A program made the translations under genes and the position numbers. The notes below the pieces were generated by a model. That model was given only the letters and a program-made list of their open reading frames with translations. It did no database searches and was not told where the DNA came from. DNA of 64,000 bases from assembly GCA_022605405.1 (NCBI GenBank), contig JABYQQ010000006.1, forward strand, positions 620,001-684,000. The letters are read 5' to 3'. This DNA comes from Earliella scabrosa (taxonomy: Eukaryota > Basidiomycota > Agaricomycetes > Polyporales > Polyporaceae). This document shows, one piece after another, positions 22,914 through 33,954 of the stretch; position 1 is the first letter of the stretch; the number at the start of each line of letters is the position of its first letter.

Positions 22914-24458
22914 ATGGGTTCCCCCGCCAACGTACTCGACAAGTACTATCTCGCCATAACACTTCTTGTTACGGTAGGGTATCAACTCTCGGGGTTTGCT
23001 ATCGCATGGACTTTCCAGGTGTGTAGGATGACTATGAGCAAGCGAGAAGCTACTTCTCACTCTTGTTCAGTTTGACAAGATCACCGATTTTACTGGAGGT
23101 TAGCACGTACCGCATGATGCGTGTTCGCGTTGCTCACTGCCACCTTCACCAAAGGCTCCAACTTCTTCATTCTGGGTGCGCATTGCATGATGTCGCTGTT
23201 CTCGTCGCTCACTTACGCCGATTTACTTTGGGCAGCACTTCTCACTCTCTTGCTAGGACAAGAGTTCGACGCGCGGAATGTGGTGACAAGTGTCTTCGTG
23301 ATGGTTTGGGCTGCGCGACTCGCAGGTACGCACAGACATGATGTTCAAGAATTATCTCGACACCTTGTAACCTGGATCAACACCAGGTTTCCTTCTATTT
23401 CGCGTCCTCAAGACTGGGAGCGACACCCGGTTTGACGACATTCGGTCTCACTTCTTCAAGTTTTTTGGTAGGTGGAGTGTGAAATTTAATCTCGTTCGAT
23501 AGCAACTGACCTACGTACCGACAGGATTTTGGGTCGGTATGTGCCCAACAGACCAGCAGTTGAACCACCGTTAACCATGACGTCCTCCTACAGGGCAAAT
23601 CCTATGGGTGCGTCAACGTAGGGATCCATGAGGCCAATATATCTAATGCACCGCCAAGGTCTGGGTAGTTTCGCTACCTGTCATCATATTGAACTCTCCA
23701 GCGGTCTCGAGCGGGGTTCCGCCCGCCTTCGGCACCGCTAGTGATGTTCTGGGCATCATCCTATGGGTAGCAGGCTGGCTAATCGAGTCGATCGCGGACA
23801 TGCAAAAATTCCTCTACAAGGCATCGCGACCTCCGAAAGAAAAGCCCATAGATGTGAGTTCCTTCCGTTCCTACGTGCTGCACGTTCTCTCATCACACCT
23901 CTCGCGCAGATCGGGCTGTGGGGCTGGTCTCGCCATCCACCGTACTTCGGAGAGTGAGTAGGATATGAATAATATGCACATATCATTACTCACCACGCTG
24001 CTCTCAGGATCTTATGCTGGTGGGGCATCTGGACGCTATCGATCGCACCGGCTCTCGGCGGAACGCACAGCTCCGCTGCCCGCTCGGCGCAGCTGGGCTC
24101 TCTCGTATCGCCGTTATTCACCACCGTGTACGTCTCAAAAACTTCTCCCTCTCATTCTACAGACTCACGAGGGCGATATAGGCTACTGCTCTTTGGCTCT
24201 GGCGTTCCGACCGCTGAGAAGCCCACCGCGCAAAAGTTCTACCAGATGGCATACCCGGACGACGGCTCAGACACGGGTCACGACTACGCCGAGCGACAGC
24301 CTGCAAATGCTGCATGGGCCAACTACCAGACGTACCGCGCGCAAACGTCTATCCTGCTGCCTTTCCCGCCCGCCTTGTACCGGGTCCTGCCACAGTGGCT
24401 CAAGCGCACTGTCCTCCTCGACCTTCCGATGTATGAGTGGACTCCAAGCAAACCGTGA
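22914..24458 (+). CDS. DUF1295 / steroid 5-alpha-reductase-like membrane protein
   Basis: The family groups with steroid reductase and isoprenylcysteine methyltransferase folds in the ER membrane. MGSPANVLDKYYLAITLLVT starts at 22914. Small exons join to give FDKITDFTGGSNFFILG, the typical KITDFxGGxNF block, then RVLKTGSDTRFDDIR, ILWVW and VVSLPVIILNS. The C-terminal signature IGLWGWSRHPPYFGE, formed across an intron near 23855-23955, is followed by ILCWWGIWT. The protein ends MYEWTPSKP at 24458. At least seven short introns are implied. The RHPxYxGE motif is the likely NADPH-binding site of the family. The true substrate in fungi is not known. Confidence 0.85.
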
Positions 24459-24788
24459 TGCATGTAACTTTGAGTTAGGAATCCATTGAGTGTCTCTGCA
24501 TCATTATTCTTCGTGTTCCTCAAGACCCAGAATTTACGAGTGAGTTCGACGCGGCTGTGGCAGTGCTACACGTGTCGTCGCGGTGTGGGCGCATATGGGC
24601 GTCTCGGCAGAGTGCTTACTCAGCGGCCGTTCACGTCACCGAGTTAGACAGACGGTCTCACTGCAACTTATACCTGGACTATACCCCGGCCTGCACAACT
24701 GAAAGACAGATCTCCCGAAGACATTGTGAGTGGCGTCGTATCCTAGCTTGCCCTTTGACTCACCCAATACTGCAGTATCTCCACCTAG
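24459..24788. other. Intergenic spacer
   Basis: 330 nt between two genes in tandem; expected to hold a 3' UTR and the F-box gene promoter. No gene seen. Confidence 0.4.
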
Positions 24789-26444
24789 ATGCTCCTCTCC
24801 GATAGTGAGCGGCAGCAATTCCGCCTCGAGCCCACCCCTGCGGTGGTACAGGCTGCCCGAGACACTATACGCAAGCACGAAGGAGCCATAGAAGAACTTG
24901 AAGGTCACATACAAGGGCTCGTGGACCAGATCAGACACCTGCGATACGACCAAGCAAAGCACCGGGCTAAGATAGAGCGGTGCCACGGTCTTATCACCCT
25001 CGCACGGCGTCTCCCCGAAGAATTGCTCATCAAGATTTTCCGACACTGCGTCGACGGCGGATGGACCCGTGCCCCCGTTGTGGTTTCGCACGTCTGCTCG
25101 GCGTGGCGGCGGGCAGCACAGGCTCCCGTTCTCTGGTCGCACATCTACGCACGGTGCGACGACCCAAATGTCCTCGAGCGGATGCGGTTCTGGCTCAAGA
25201 TGGCGCGCGGTGTCGAACTGCATATCACGGTGACTGCGTCGCGGCGCACTCCGAGGTGGCAGGTCGAACATGTCATGGCCCCTCTAAAGGCACACAGCGG
25301 ACAGTGGGGGTCGCTCAGGATCGAAACGGCGAGTCTTCAGCATGCAGGGCTAGTCATGGCCCATTGCGGTGGGGTCATGCCGGTCCTAAGGGCCCTCGAA
25401 TTCTACACGGAGATGGCGGATGTCGATGACGCTTTCGGAGTTACGGACCTCACCCAGCTCCCAGAGACGTTCGGACAAAACCAGGCACCGAGGCTGAAGA
25501 CGGTCACCTACATCTCCAATATCATCCCAGCCGTTCCCGTGTTTCCTACTCACATCACGGACCTCACCCTCGAAGTACGCGAGAGCCTGGAGGAGCGCCC
25601 TCTGTCCGCCCCCTTGATCATGGAGGTTCTGGAGCCTCTTGTCGAGCTTCGGAACCTCACCTTCACCATGCCGCTCAACTACGAACAACCCTACGTCCCC
25701 GAGGGAGATCCCGAGCGCGTCGTGTCCCTTCCAAACCTGACGACACTCACGCTCTACGGCCCCACGGACCTCAACGGCCTGCTCACACACCTCCACGCTC
25801 CTTCCCTGTGCAATCTCCACCTCCGCTCCCTTGAAGACGCCGGGTACCGCCAGCAACCGATCGGCCCAAGCCTCACGCGCTTCCTCGAACAATCCGCGCC
25901 ACCCCTCACGCTGCTCGAGCTGCACGACATCGACCTCACCCCCGAAACCTTCGCGACGGCGTTCGCCGCGCTCCCCCGCCTGCGCGAGCTCCGTCTGCAC
26001 GAGTCGTCGATCTCGGACGCGACACTCGCGCTGCTCAACGGCCCGCGCGGGCTCTGTCCGCGCCTCGCGCGCGTCGACCTCCGCTGGTGCGGGCTCCTCC
26101 ACGGACGCGCGCTCGTCGACCTCGTCCGGAGCCGGTTGGTCGTGGACGACCTTGCGGGCACGACTTCGGACCCAATTGTGGAGGTCGGCGTCATCAACTG
26201 CTGCTTCGTCGAGGAGGGCGACGTACTTGACCTCGCGCGCATGACGGTGTGTAGGATCGTCACGCGCGGTGGCGACGATCATTGTCGTGAGTGCTTCCTT
26301 TGTCGCGAGGTACATTATGCTGACGGGTTGGGCTTCGCAGGTGTGCGCGATTGCTGCAGCAACGGACGCTACCGGACGCGCTTCCGCCTGCGCCATATGG
26401 CCGAGTTGCTGGAGCGGGAAGGGGACTTCCGTCTGGTTCTGTGA
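24789..26444 (+). CDS. F-box-like protein with leucine-rich repeat region
   Basis: F-box proteins recruit targets to SCF ubiquitin ligases through Skp1. A coiled coil (residues about 20-65, EGAIEELEGHIQGLVDQIRHL) precedes the F-box LPEELLIKIFRHCVDGG with SHVCSAWRRAAQAPVLWSHI (residues about 75-120). The rest is a run of leucine-rich stretches such as LTDLTLEVRESL, LRELRLHESSISDATLALL and RVDLRWCGLL. A 54-nt intron near 26286-26339 (GTGAGT...CAG) lies in the last exon region and does not break the frame. The stop is TGA at 26442-26444. This arrangement belongs to the large, fast-evolving Agaricomycete F-box family; the target is unknown. Confidence 0.85.
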   Translation: MLLSDSERQQFRLEPTPAVVQAARDTIRKHEGAIEELEGHIQGLVDQIRHLRYDQAKHRAKIERCHGLITLARRLPEELLIKIFRHCVDGGWTRAPVVVSHVCSAWRRAAQAPVLWSHIYARCDDPNVLERMRFWLKMARGVELHITVTASRRTPRWQVEHVMAPLKAHSGQWGSLRIETASLQHAGLVMAHCGGVMPVLRALEFYTEMADVDDAFGVTDLTQLPETFGQNQAPRLKTVTYISNIIPAVPVFPTHITDLTLEVRESLEERPLSAPLIMEVLEPLVELRNLTFTMPLNYEQPYVPEGDPERVVSLPNLTTLTLYGPTDLNGLLTHLHAPSLCNLHLRSLEDAGYRQQPIGPSLTRFLEQSAPPLTLLELHDIDLTPETFATAFAALPRLRELRLHESSISDATLALLNGPRGLCPRLARVDLRWCGLLHGRALVDLVRSRLVVDDLAGTTSDPIVEVGVINCCFVEEGDVLDLARMTVCRIVTRGGDDHCRECFLCREVHYADGLGFAGVRDCCSNGRYRTRFRLRHMAELLEREGDFRLVL

Positions 26445-26637
26445 CGTTAGATGGTTGGTTGTGAGTGATAGAGCTTTGTAGATGATATCTGAATATATTT
26501 CGTGTAGACCTGAGGTGACGTTGAGATGGAGACGCTGGACAAAGCCAGATCCGATTATGCCACATTCTGCACTGCACGATTTCATCTGAAAACATTCCCC
26601 CGCAGAGCGGAGAGCATCTGCCGCTGCCGACGACAAA

Positions 26638-27242
26638 TCAATCTGTCAAAACCGGGAAATGGTCGCCCGAGACCCTTAGCTCAAGGTTTCCGGGGAGGAG
26701 CTTGGTCCACTCCTTGTTGATCAACCCAACACGCAGCATCGAGACGATCTCCTCAAGCTCCCCAGGCTTTAGGTTGGTGTTGGCCAAGCACGGCGACCGC
26801 GCCCGGTCGTGTGAGCCGGAACACTTGAAGTCGATAGAGATGTTCAGTCGATCAACGCCATTGCAGTGGGGCATGACAAGCTCGGAGAAAGTCGCCACGT
26901 ACTCGTTCTATACATAGTTGAACACGATCAGCCACCCAATTAGACGCAGACCACAAAGGAAAGGACGTACGATGGCGATCTGCAACACCCTCGCGTCCAG
27001 CCGCTCGTACACATCGAAGCTAACCTTGCTTACGACACGGAGGGTCGACTTGCCCTCCAGGAGCTTCGCGAGGCCGAGTGTCCCAGCAGAGATTGGGTTT
27101 CCAAGGCTGCCGCTGAGAGAGATGGTGGATTCGCAGGAATTCCGGACGTTTGCTGCGATGGTTAGGGTGGTTGGGATAGAGGGCGCGCGGGTCAGAGGAC
27201 GGAGTGAAGGGACGAACTGATACAAGAGAGTGGCTGCGACAT
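26638..27242 (-). CDS. Small hypothetical protein, three exons
   Basis: No family recognised. The start MSQPLSS at 27242 is chosen because the intron that follows (GTATCAG...CCTAAC...CGCAG) joins it in frame to NVRNSCESTISLSGSLGN. A second intron near 26908-26970 joins LDARVLQIAI to NEYVATFSELVMPHCNG. The product is roughly 160 residues and ends LRVSGDHFPVLTD at 26638. It has no signal peptide or membrane segment; mixed beta-type composition (SKVSFDVYERL, LNISIDFKC) suggests a compact fold. Confidence 0.55.
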
Positions 27243-27865
27243 GGTTGCGCTGTTGGACCGTGTTCGTGGCAGGAGGCCGAAGAACTCTGAAGTGCGGGTT
27301 GACTGAGGAAGATTAAAGGGGCGTGAGGTTGTATAAGGGCGGTTTTATAGCCAGACGCTCTGGTTGGAACTCCGACCAACTCCATAACCACCTTTGCGAA
27401 GCGAGCTCTTCTCCTTTCACCATGGACAACTTCCTACGAATTCCCTACGGTGCTGACCCCAGGGTCGTGTTCCTGAGACCTACTGGACAACATGGATGTC
27501 GTTGCGACGGTATTCCGAGTGGTTAGCGTTCACCTGCAAATCGATGTTCACTTACCTTCCGGTTCCAGCGATCATAGTGGGACAGCGATCCGCTCGACGT
27601 GGTCGACGTGGTCCATAACAAGGCAAACCAAAGGGGGACAATACTAGACTTCATACGTTTACGAACACAGCGTATCATACCGAGAGAGCAACTTCTCTGT
27701 CAACTTGGGGGCAATCTAGCCGCTACAACATTAATATGCATAAGTCTCAACAAGCAAGGGATGTACACGTACGGAACGACAACGGCAAGACAGTCGGATA
27801 GCGAGGTAGAAAACACACTGTGGCTGGCGATAGGTCCGTCCAGGAATCACTGCTGCCGCACACCA
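27243..27865. other. Intergenic region
   Basis: 623 nt between the small hypothetical gene's start and the end of the SWI3-like gene, both on the minus strand. No gene or repeat was supported. Confidence 0.4.
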
Positions 27866-30092
27866 CTAGCTCAACTGCGCGACGTTCGCGCCCTCCCCAA
27901 CGGGCCCCATGTCCCCATCCACAGGGGCGCCGCCCTGCACCTCGCTGACCTTCGTGCCCTGCCCACTCGTTGCAAGGCCCGCCTGCGCCTGCGTGACAGC
28001 CGCAGTGAGTCCCGCGCTCGGCGTGTTCCCGTGCTTCGCGAGCTCGCTCTTGACGTGCTCGAGCATGCGCCGGAGGTTGACACGCTCGTTGACGAGCGCC
28101 ATGCGCGCGCTCTCCAGGCTCTTGCGCTCCTCCTCGAGCAACTCCTCGAGCTCCTCGAACTGCGCGGTCTTGAGCTCCAGCTTCGTGAGCGTGAGCTTGA
28201 TGAGCGACGCGAGCGTGGTCCGGATCTGGGTCTCCTCCGCGTCCGCGAGTGCGCCCGCAGCCTTGGACGCGGACTTGAGCGCGAGCTCCGCGGCGCGAGC
28301 AACCCTCGAGTGCGGTATCGTCTTCGCAGCCTTTTGGGCGACGGACTCGCCTGTTGACTGCGCGTCGACCTGCATGTCGTCCCCCTGCCCTTCGGTTGAT
28401 ACGGTAGCGACGGCGGAAGCCTCAGCTTCCTTGGGGTGGTCTTCCTCCATCCGCTCCTCATCCTTCTTCTCTCCTTCTGCAGCCGCCTGATCGCCCTCCT
28501 TCTTATCCTCTGTGTCCTTCTTGTCCCCGTCCGTGAGCTCGTGAAGAGCAGTCTTCGCGGCCTCGGCGGCAACGCCAGGGCTGATGACGCCCGCGAGGAA
28601 CGCGACGACGCTCATGACAGGGTTGTCTGCCTGCTCGAACGGCACGCGCGCGAAGCGTAACGGACCCATGTCGCCCTCGGCCGCGATATACGGGTCCTCG
28701 ATCGGCAGCTGGAGGAACTTGCGGATGCATTGTTGCGCACTCCGCGTGCCAACGTGCTCCTCGATGGCAGACCAGTCGTCGTCGTAGAGCTCCACACCTT
28801 CGAGCAGGAGCAGGATCTCTTGGTCCGTCCAATCGTCGTCCGCACCCGATCCCACGGCCTGGTGTACGCCGTTGGCACCCGTCGCGCTCGTGAGCTTGAC
28901 AAAGTCGCCGCTGAACATGCTTGAGGGAAAGCGGCCGTCGAGGTAGCATGGAGGACAAAGCTCGAAGTTCTTGGTCTTGAGCGAGTGGTACCGCACAGCG
29001 GTGCAGTCGACACCACAAGTGTCGCACTGATATTTGATAGTGGCAGGGTTGTCGCCGGTGATGCCATTCGGGGCAGATGCGCCATTGGCGAGGGAAGAAG
29101 CCTCCTGAGCAGAGACTGGGCGCGAAGACTTCGCAGAGGTTTGGTATATTGAGGAACGAAGCTCCAGGGAAGCGGGCGTAGGGGTGCTGCTGGTTTTGGG
29201 AGCACCATTGACAGTAGTTTGGGCATTTGGCTGTTGTGGCCGAGTACCGGGATGTACGAGTGACTGGAGACCGCGGGGCGTGTCGAGGATGACACGGTAG
29301 TGGCCGGTAAAGGGTGGTGCAAGGGCAGCAGGCCGTTGGTCGGGATCAATCTAATACCACAATGTTGACGCGTCTTCACGATTGCTAGAATATCGTGCAA
29401 CGTACCTGATAGTTGATAAGTCCCCACTGCTCAAGGAACGCGTGTACGCGCATGATAGCGCATACGTCTCCTGCAAGATTCCGTCGACAGGCCGTCACAG
29501 TGAGGTATTCCGACGGGCGAAGACGGTAGGTGTTAACCATGAAGTCCCGGTAGTCTTTGTAGATGGCGGGTGTCTTGGACCTATGTCGCGAGTTGAAGAA
29601 CTCTGGGAGGGCCCTCCTCTCTACCGGGTGGATTTTGGACATATCGAACCAGGCCGCGTAAGAAGGGATGATAACTTCATGCGTCTGCGCGGCGAGGTAC
29701 TTGCGAGCTTGCTCCTCAAGTCGCAGACGCGTAGCTTCGAGCTGGGCGGGATCTTCGTCGTCATTGTCGTCCCCGGACTCTGCCTCCTCGTCCGCGGCCT
29801 CCCCACCCTCCGCCATCGAGACGTCCCCGCTGTCGTCCCCGCCCTCTCCATCTCCCTCCGCCTTGAGCAGCCGTGCCGGGACCGCGCTTGCAGGCTGTTC
29901 GTTGGAAGACGCGCCGGCGGGGGCGGGAGGGAGATTCCCTATGTCGCCACCCTGGATTGGTTCGAGTTCGCTGCGCTTTCCGGCCGCGTTTTCGGGGTCC
30001 ACAGGGGTGACCCCTTGGTTGACAGTGAGTCGTATGCGCTTCGCCTCTGACGAGCTGGGCGCTGGGGAAGCCGTCCGTTTCGGCGAAGACAT
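27866..30092 (-). CDS. SWI3/RSC8-type subunit of SWI/SNF-family chromatin remodeller
   Basis: Two exons, 30092-29406 and 29350-27866, give 723 residues. The subunit is a structural core of SWI/SNF and RSC remodellers in the nucleus (SMARCC in animals). An acidic N-terminus is followed by a SWIRM domain (residues about 130-230, with [25 protein letters not shown] and [18 protein letters not shown]). A ZZ-like zinc motif ([30 protein letters not shown]) follows. The SANT domain reads [22 protein letters not shown], then [20 protein letters not shown]. The C-terminal part has a Glu/Lys-rich linker and a coiled coil ([20 protein letters not shown]). All expected domains are in order, so a functional gene is likely. 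It diverges from the PPR-like gene over a 199-nt promoter region. Confidence 0.93.
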
Positions 30093-30291
30093 GTCGGCAA
30101 GGGTGGATGGTGGTCAGAGCGAAAGTGGCAAAGGCAGCAGGCGCCCGTGTGCTGGTCGCCCCGAAGGCGTTCTCCATCCTTGCGCTCTCTCGTTGTCGTC
30201 CTCTTCCTCGTCGTCCTCGTCGTTCACATTCTCGTCGACTCTCAAGACCCCAGCGCCCTGGCGGCGGCAGCAGCGGCTGGCATCCTAGTTC

Positions 30292-32590
30292 ATGGCATCA
30301 TGGGTGCTCGCTCACCCACCATGGCAATCTCTGGCCCGCGTCCGGTTCCGCTGGGACCACCTCGTCAAGGCCGGTGGATGGACTAGCAGGCAGTTCCTCA
30401 ACACACCAACCTCCTCCACCGACGTCGAGACCCCGATGATGCGGGAGATCAAGGCCTACCCATACCCCACATCTTCCCCGGACGCGTCGCTTTTCGAAGA
30501 TCCCACCGAGGATTATTATGACGCCTCTGAGGGTATCTCTACCACCCACGATAGCACCCCGGTCTATCCCTGCAGCATCCTCAAAAACCTTGTTATGGAA
30601 GGGAAATACGAAGATGCAGAACGAGTGCATACCGAGCTCGTCCGTCTGGGAGTTGAGGTCCGCCCACACCCCATCTATCACCACATCGCTCGCCACCTTC
30701 TCGCCTCACCAGGAATCCCTTCCCATGTGCGGCTGGATGCATTTGTCAAATGGTGGTCGTTGGTTCCTTCGAGACCCGAGGTCGACAGCCGGAGGTCAGT
30801 GGGCTTCATCCTCACAGAGACACTTCGGAAGGACTTTGTCCCCGACATTCCCCTCATTGCTCGGTTCGCCCTCCTTGCCGCGTCAAAAGGCTACGCCCAA
30901 CAGGTCGCACAGGACGTCATCACTACCCTCGCGCGTTATGCACCCCCTCAGTTCACCATCAAGTTCTTGGAGGACTTGTGCGTCTCCGCGTGGAACTATG
31001 AACGCTCATCAGGAGAACACAAGCACTCTCCGCGAGACGCCTTGCAAGTTCTCCTTCGCCGAGACTTCAAGTCCTGGTACAGCCATGCGATCCATGCATT
31101 CGCGTTGGCTAATGACTTTGGTCCTGCCGTCGATGCCTTCAAGATAGCGGTTTCGCGCCAGTTCTTCATTAGAACGACAACATACCACCTACTACGCCAG
31201 AAGATAAGGAGCTCTTCCGATACGCAACTTGCTCGTGATGTGGAGGCGCTCTGGGAGGAACGGTGCTTGGCTGTTGGAGAGAGTGCGCCGAATACCATTG
31301 TATGTCGTTCTGCCTCCCGACTGACATCATCTTGACTCTCGTCATCTACAGAAACTTTCACAGACAGTCCTCCCCAAGGAGCTCAAGTCCGCTGCTCCGA
31401 AAGTCTGGGACATCCCTCAACTCGAAGACATCTCCGGGATGGCTGCTTCTGTGCGAATGCTGAAGCATGCCTATATCGGAGGCCAGGCGGTATCGCCGCT
31501 TACGCTGGCGAACCTCATGCACGTATACCTCAGCGCAGGACGCCTGTCACTGGTACGACGTATCCGCAGTCTCGCGTACCGCTCAGGCAGTCCATTCATC
31601 TCCACTTGGGCCCTCGCGGAAATGCTCTACTATGAGAAGTTCTACCCGGGGAAGCTCTCAGCTATCCTGACAGTCTTCGAGCGCCATTTCCATCTCGTTG
31701 GTGTCCCTCAGATTGTGTTCAGGGACGTTTTCACATCGCCCCATCGTGTGGTTGTTCCTGACCCCTCGTACGGTCCCCTTCCACTGCTCGGGCCACCTCC
31801 ACCGTTCCGCCGCAGACTTCAGCCTACCTATCACCACACGTATGTCCTCTGGCGGGCTGCCGTTGAGGGCGCACAGTACTTTGCGACTCTAACTCGACTC
31901 TATCGCGAGTTCGTCGAGACCGTCGTCGTATCCCGCCGACTCCCTCTTTCAAGCTACTCTCTCCCCACCATTCCCCCGTCAGTGACACTCACCTCACCAT
32001 CACCCGGCGTTGGGCAGAACGGAAATTACATGCAACCCATTCCCCATCATACGCTCTACGATGTTCGGTACTTCAACAGGTTCCTGACACAGTTTGGGCG
32101 CTTCAAGTCTCCGTTGTACCTCTCACGCGTCATCCTCGACATCTTCCACCTCGGCTTCACCCCCGACATCGACACGATGCAGATATTCATCTCCTTCCTG
32201 CTCATCAAACCCACGATCAATGACGTCCACAGACTCCTGGCCTACTGGGAGCGTAAAGTTGACGCCATCTGCGTGGAAGTCGAGGCCCGTACTCCGGAAC
32301 TGACGGCCGGAGCGCTCGTTAGCGTCGACTCGGCGCGACTCAGGCTGCGCATGCTCGACTTCTTCTACCTGTCGGCTATACGCCGGTTGGTGCAGGATGG
32401 CCGCATAGAGCACGCGCGCGAGGTGGTAGAGCACGTCCAAACCAAGCTTCCGATGGATCGCGCCAGCAGGGCATTGAGGTACGCTATCAAGCATGTGGGG
32501 GAGGGTGCTATAGGAAGGAGGCCGTGGGCGGGAATGAGGCGCAAGCGGACGCGGGGGCGACGGGCATACGCGCAGCCGACTCCCGAGTGA
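30292..32590 (+). CDS. PPR-like (pentatricopeptide) protein, probably mitochondrial
   Basis: Exons 30292-31299 and 31352-32590 join in phase to give 748 residues. The N-terminus (MASWVLAHPPWQSLARVRFRWDHL) is basic and lacks acidic residues, as mitochondrial targeting sequences do. Helix pairs of the PPR type recur: CSILKNLVMEGKYEDAERVHTELVRLGVEV, LANLMHVYLSAGRLSLVRRIRSLA, ISRVILDIFHLGFTPDIDTMQIF-like and RRLVQDGRIEHAREVVEHV. Fungal PPR proteins bind organellar RNA in processing or translation. The C-terminus is strongly basic (GMRRKRTRGRRAYAQ). An upstream exon with an earlier start cannot be excluded, since open frames run from about 30107. Confidence 0.75.
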
Positions 32591-33954
32591 AGAGGTGTGT
32601 TGAGTTTCTATCGACGTGATCTCAGAGCAACTGTCTGACCAATTGGGGTGGTAGATCCGTAGCAGGCGGTTCTTTTGCAGTCGTGTTTTGCGAGACGACC
32701 GGTCAGAGCATATGCACTCTACACCGCAGTCGTGTCGGTGCGTGCATGTATACCATCCGCACCAGGGTCTCAGGCGCCCCGGGCGCTTCCAGGCGCTTCC
32801 GTGGAGAGCGAGTCGGACTCTGACAACATAGCTTGTCGCTGAAGTCCCGTCGAGGAGCATGGTCACGTTCAGACCCCGTCCGCAGTGTGCACTCACTCAT
32901 TCACGCTTGGGGGAGCCGCGAAGGTGGAGATCTGGAACCAGGGTTGCTGTCTTGTATCTCCTACGTGGTACCGTCAATTAGACATCATGGCACATCCGCA
33001 CACCACATGACCGAGTGGATGCTATTGACATTGCCCCTGCAGCCGCGAGCTTGACGGAACTTCGCAAGGCACCACAGTTCCTCTTCAACAATATAATAGC
33101 CGGAGTAACGGACTTCGCTCTGGTGAGCTTCCTGCTTCTTTCGCGCGCCCTCTCGGGTCCGGCAAGAGAGCCTAATTTCATCTCGATTCGTAAGTTCACA
33201 TCTGTCGTTTCAGGCAGTGGATAGCGACTGAATATGTCACGTTATATTGCAAGAGTCGGCAAGCTCGCGACGTCAATGATCCCTGAATTTCGTCTCAACC
33301 CTACACAGCGCGCCACGACATCGACACCGGAGTCTGGACTGGAGTGAGTCGCCTCTCCTTCGGGCTCACGCCTGGACCTTTGTGCTTGCTTTGGACTAAC
33401 AAAGAGACTTCCACGAAAGTCATATACGAACACTCCGAGCGGAACGGCCCATGGCCCGTGCCGGCGAAAGAAGCCATGGCGACGCTGAGAAGCACTCACG
33501 CCGGTACCGGCGCGCAACAACCGCCTCGTTCCTCACGCTCGCGCTCCGCGGGGACACCGATAAGGGCCATCCACGCGGGCCCGCTCGGTCTCCTGCCCAT
33601 ATCGCGCATGCCTTTGTAGGGGCGGAGATGAAAAGGGCGCACCACGAATGAATGTCGGATGCAAGATGCTTGATTCATGAGTCGGGACGCTTGCCCGCTG
33701 CAAGTACGGCATCATTACCACACGAGCGCTGGGATAGCCCACCCCGCCCTCCGCCTGGGTGGCCCCCTCGGACCCTACATTGAAGAATTGGAGCTAGGGG
33801 GCACGCAAGCGAGCGTGACGTCTGATACAGTTTACCGGCGTTTCGTCGATGGCCCAATCACAACTCAAACCAACATGCATAAGTACTTTGACACGGCATG
33901 TCGCCGATTCCCCACATCCTCACTCAGTCCTCTTTTGAGAAAGCGCCCGCGGCC
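32591..33954. other. Intergenic region upstream of first P450
   Basis: About 1.36 kb. A short frame at 33015 (MDAIDIAPAAASLTELRKA) could be spliced with GTGAGC...TTTCAG to a small product of about 41 residues, but there is no other support. No other gene seen. Confidence 0.35.
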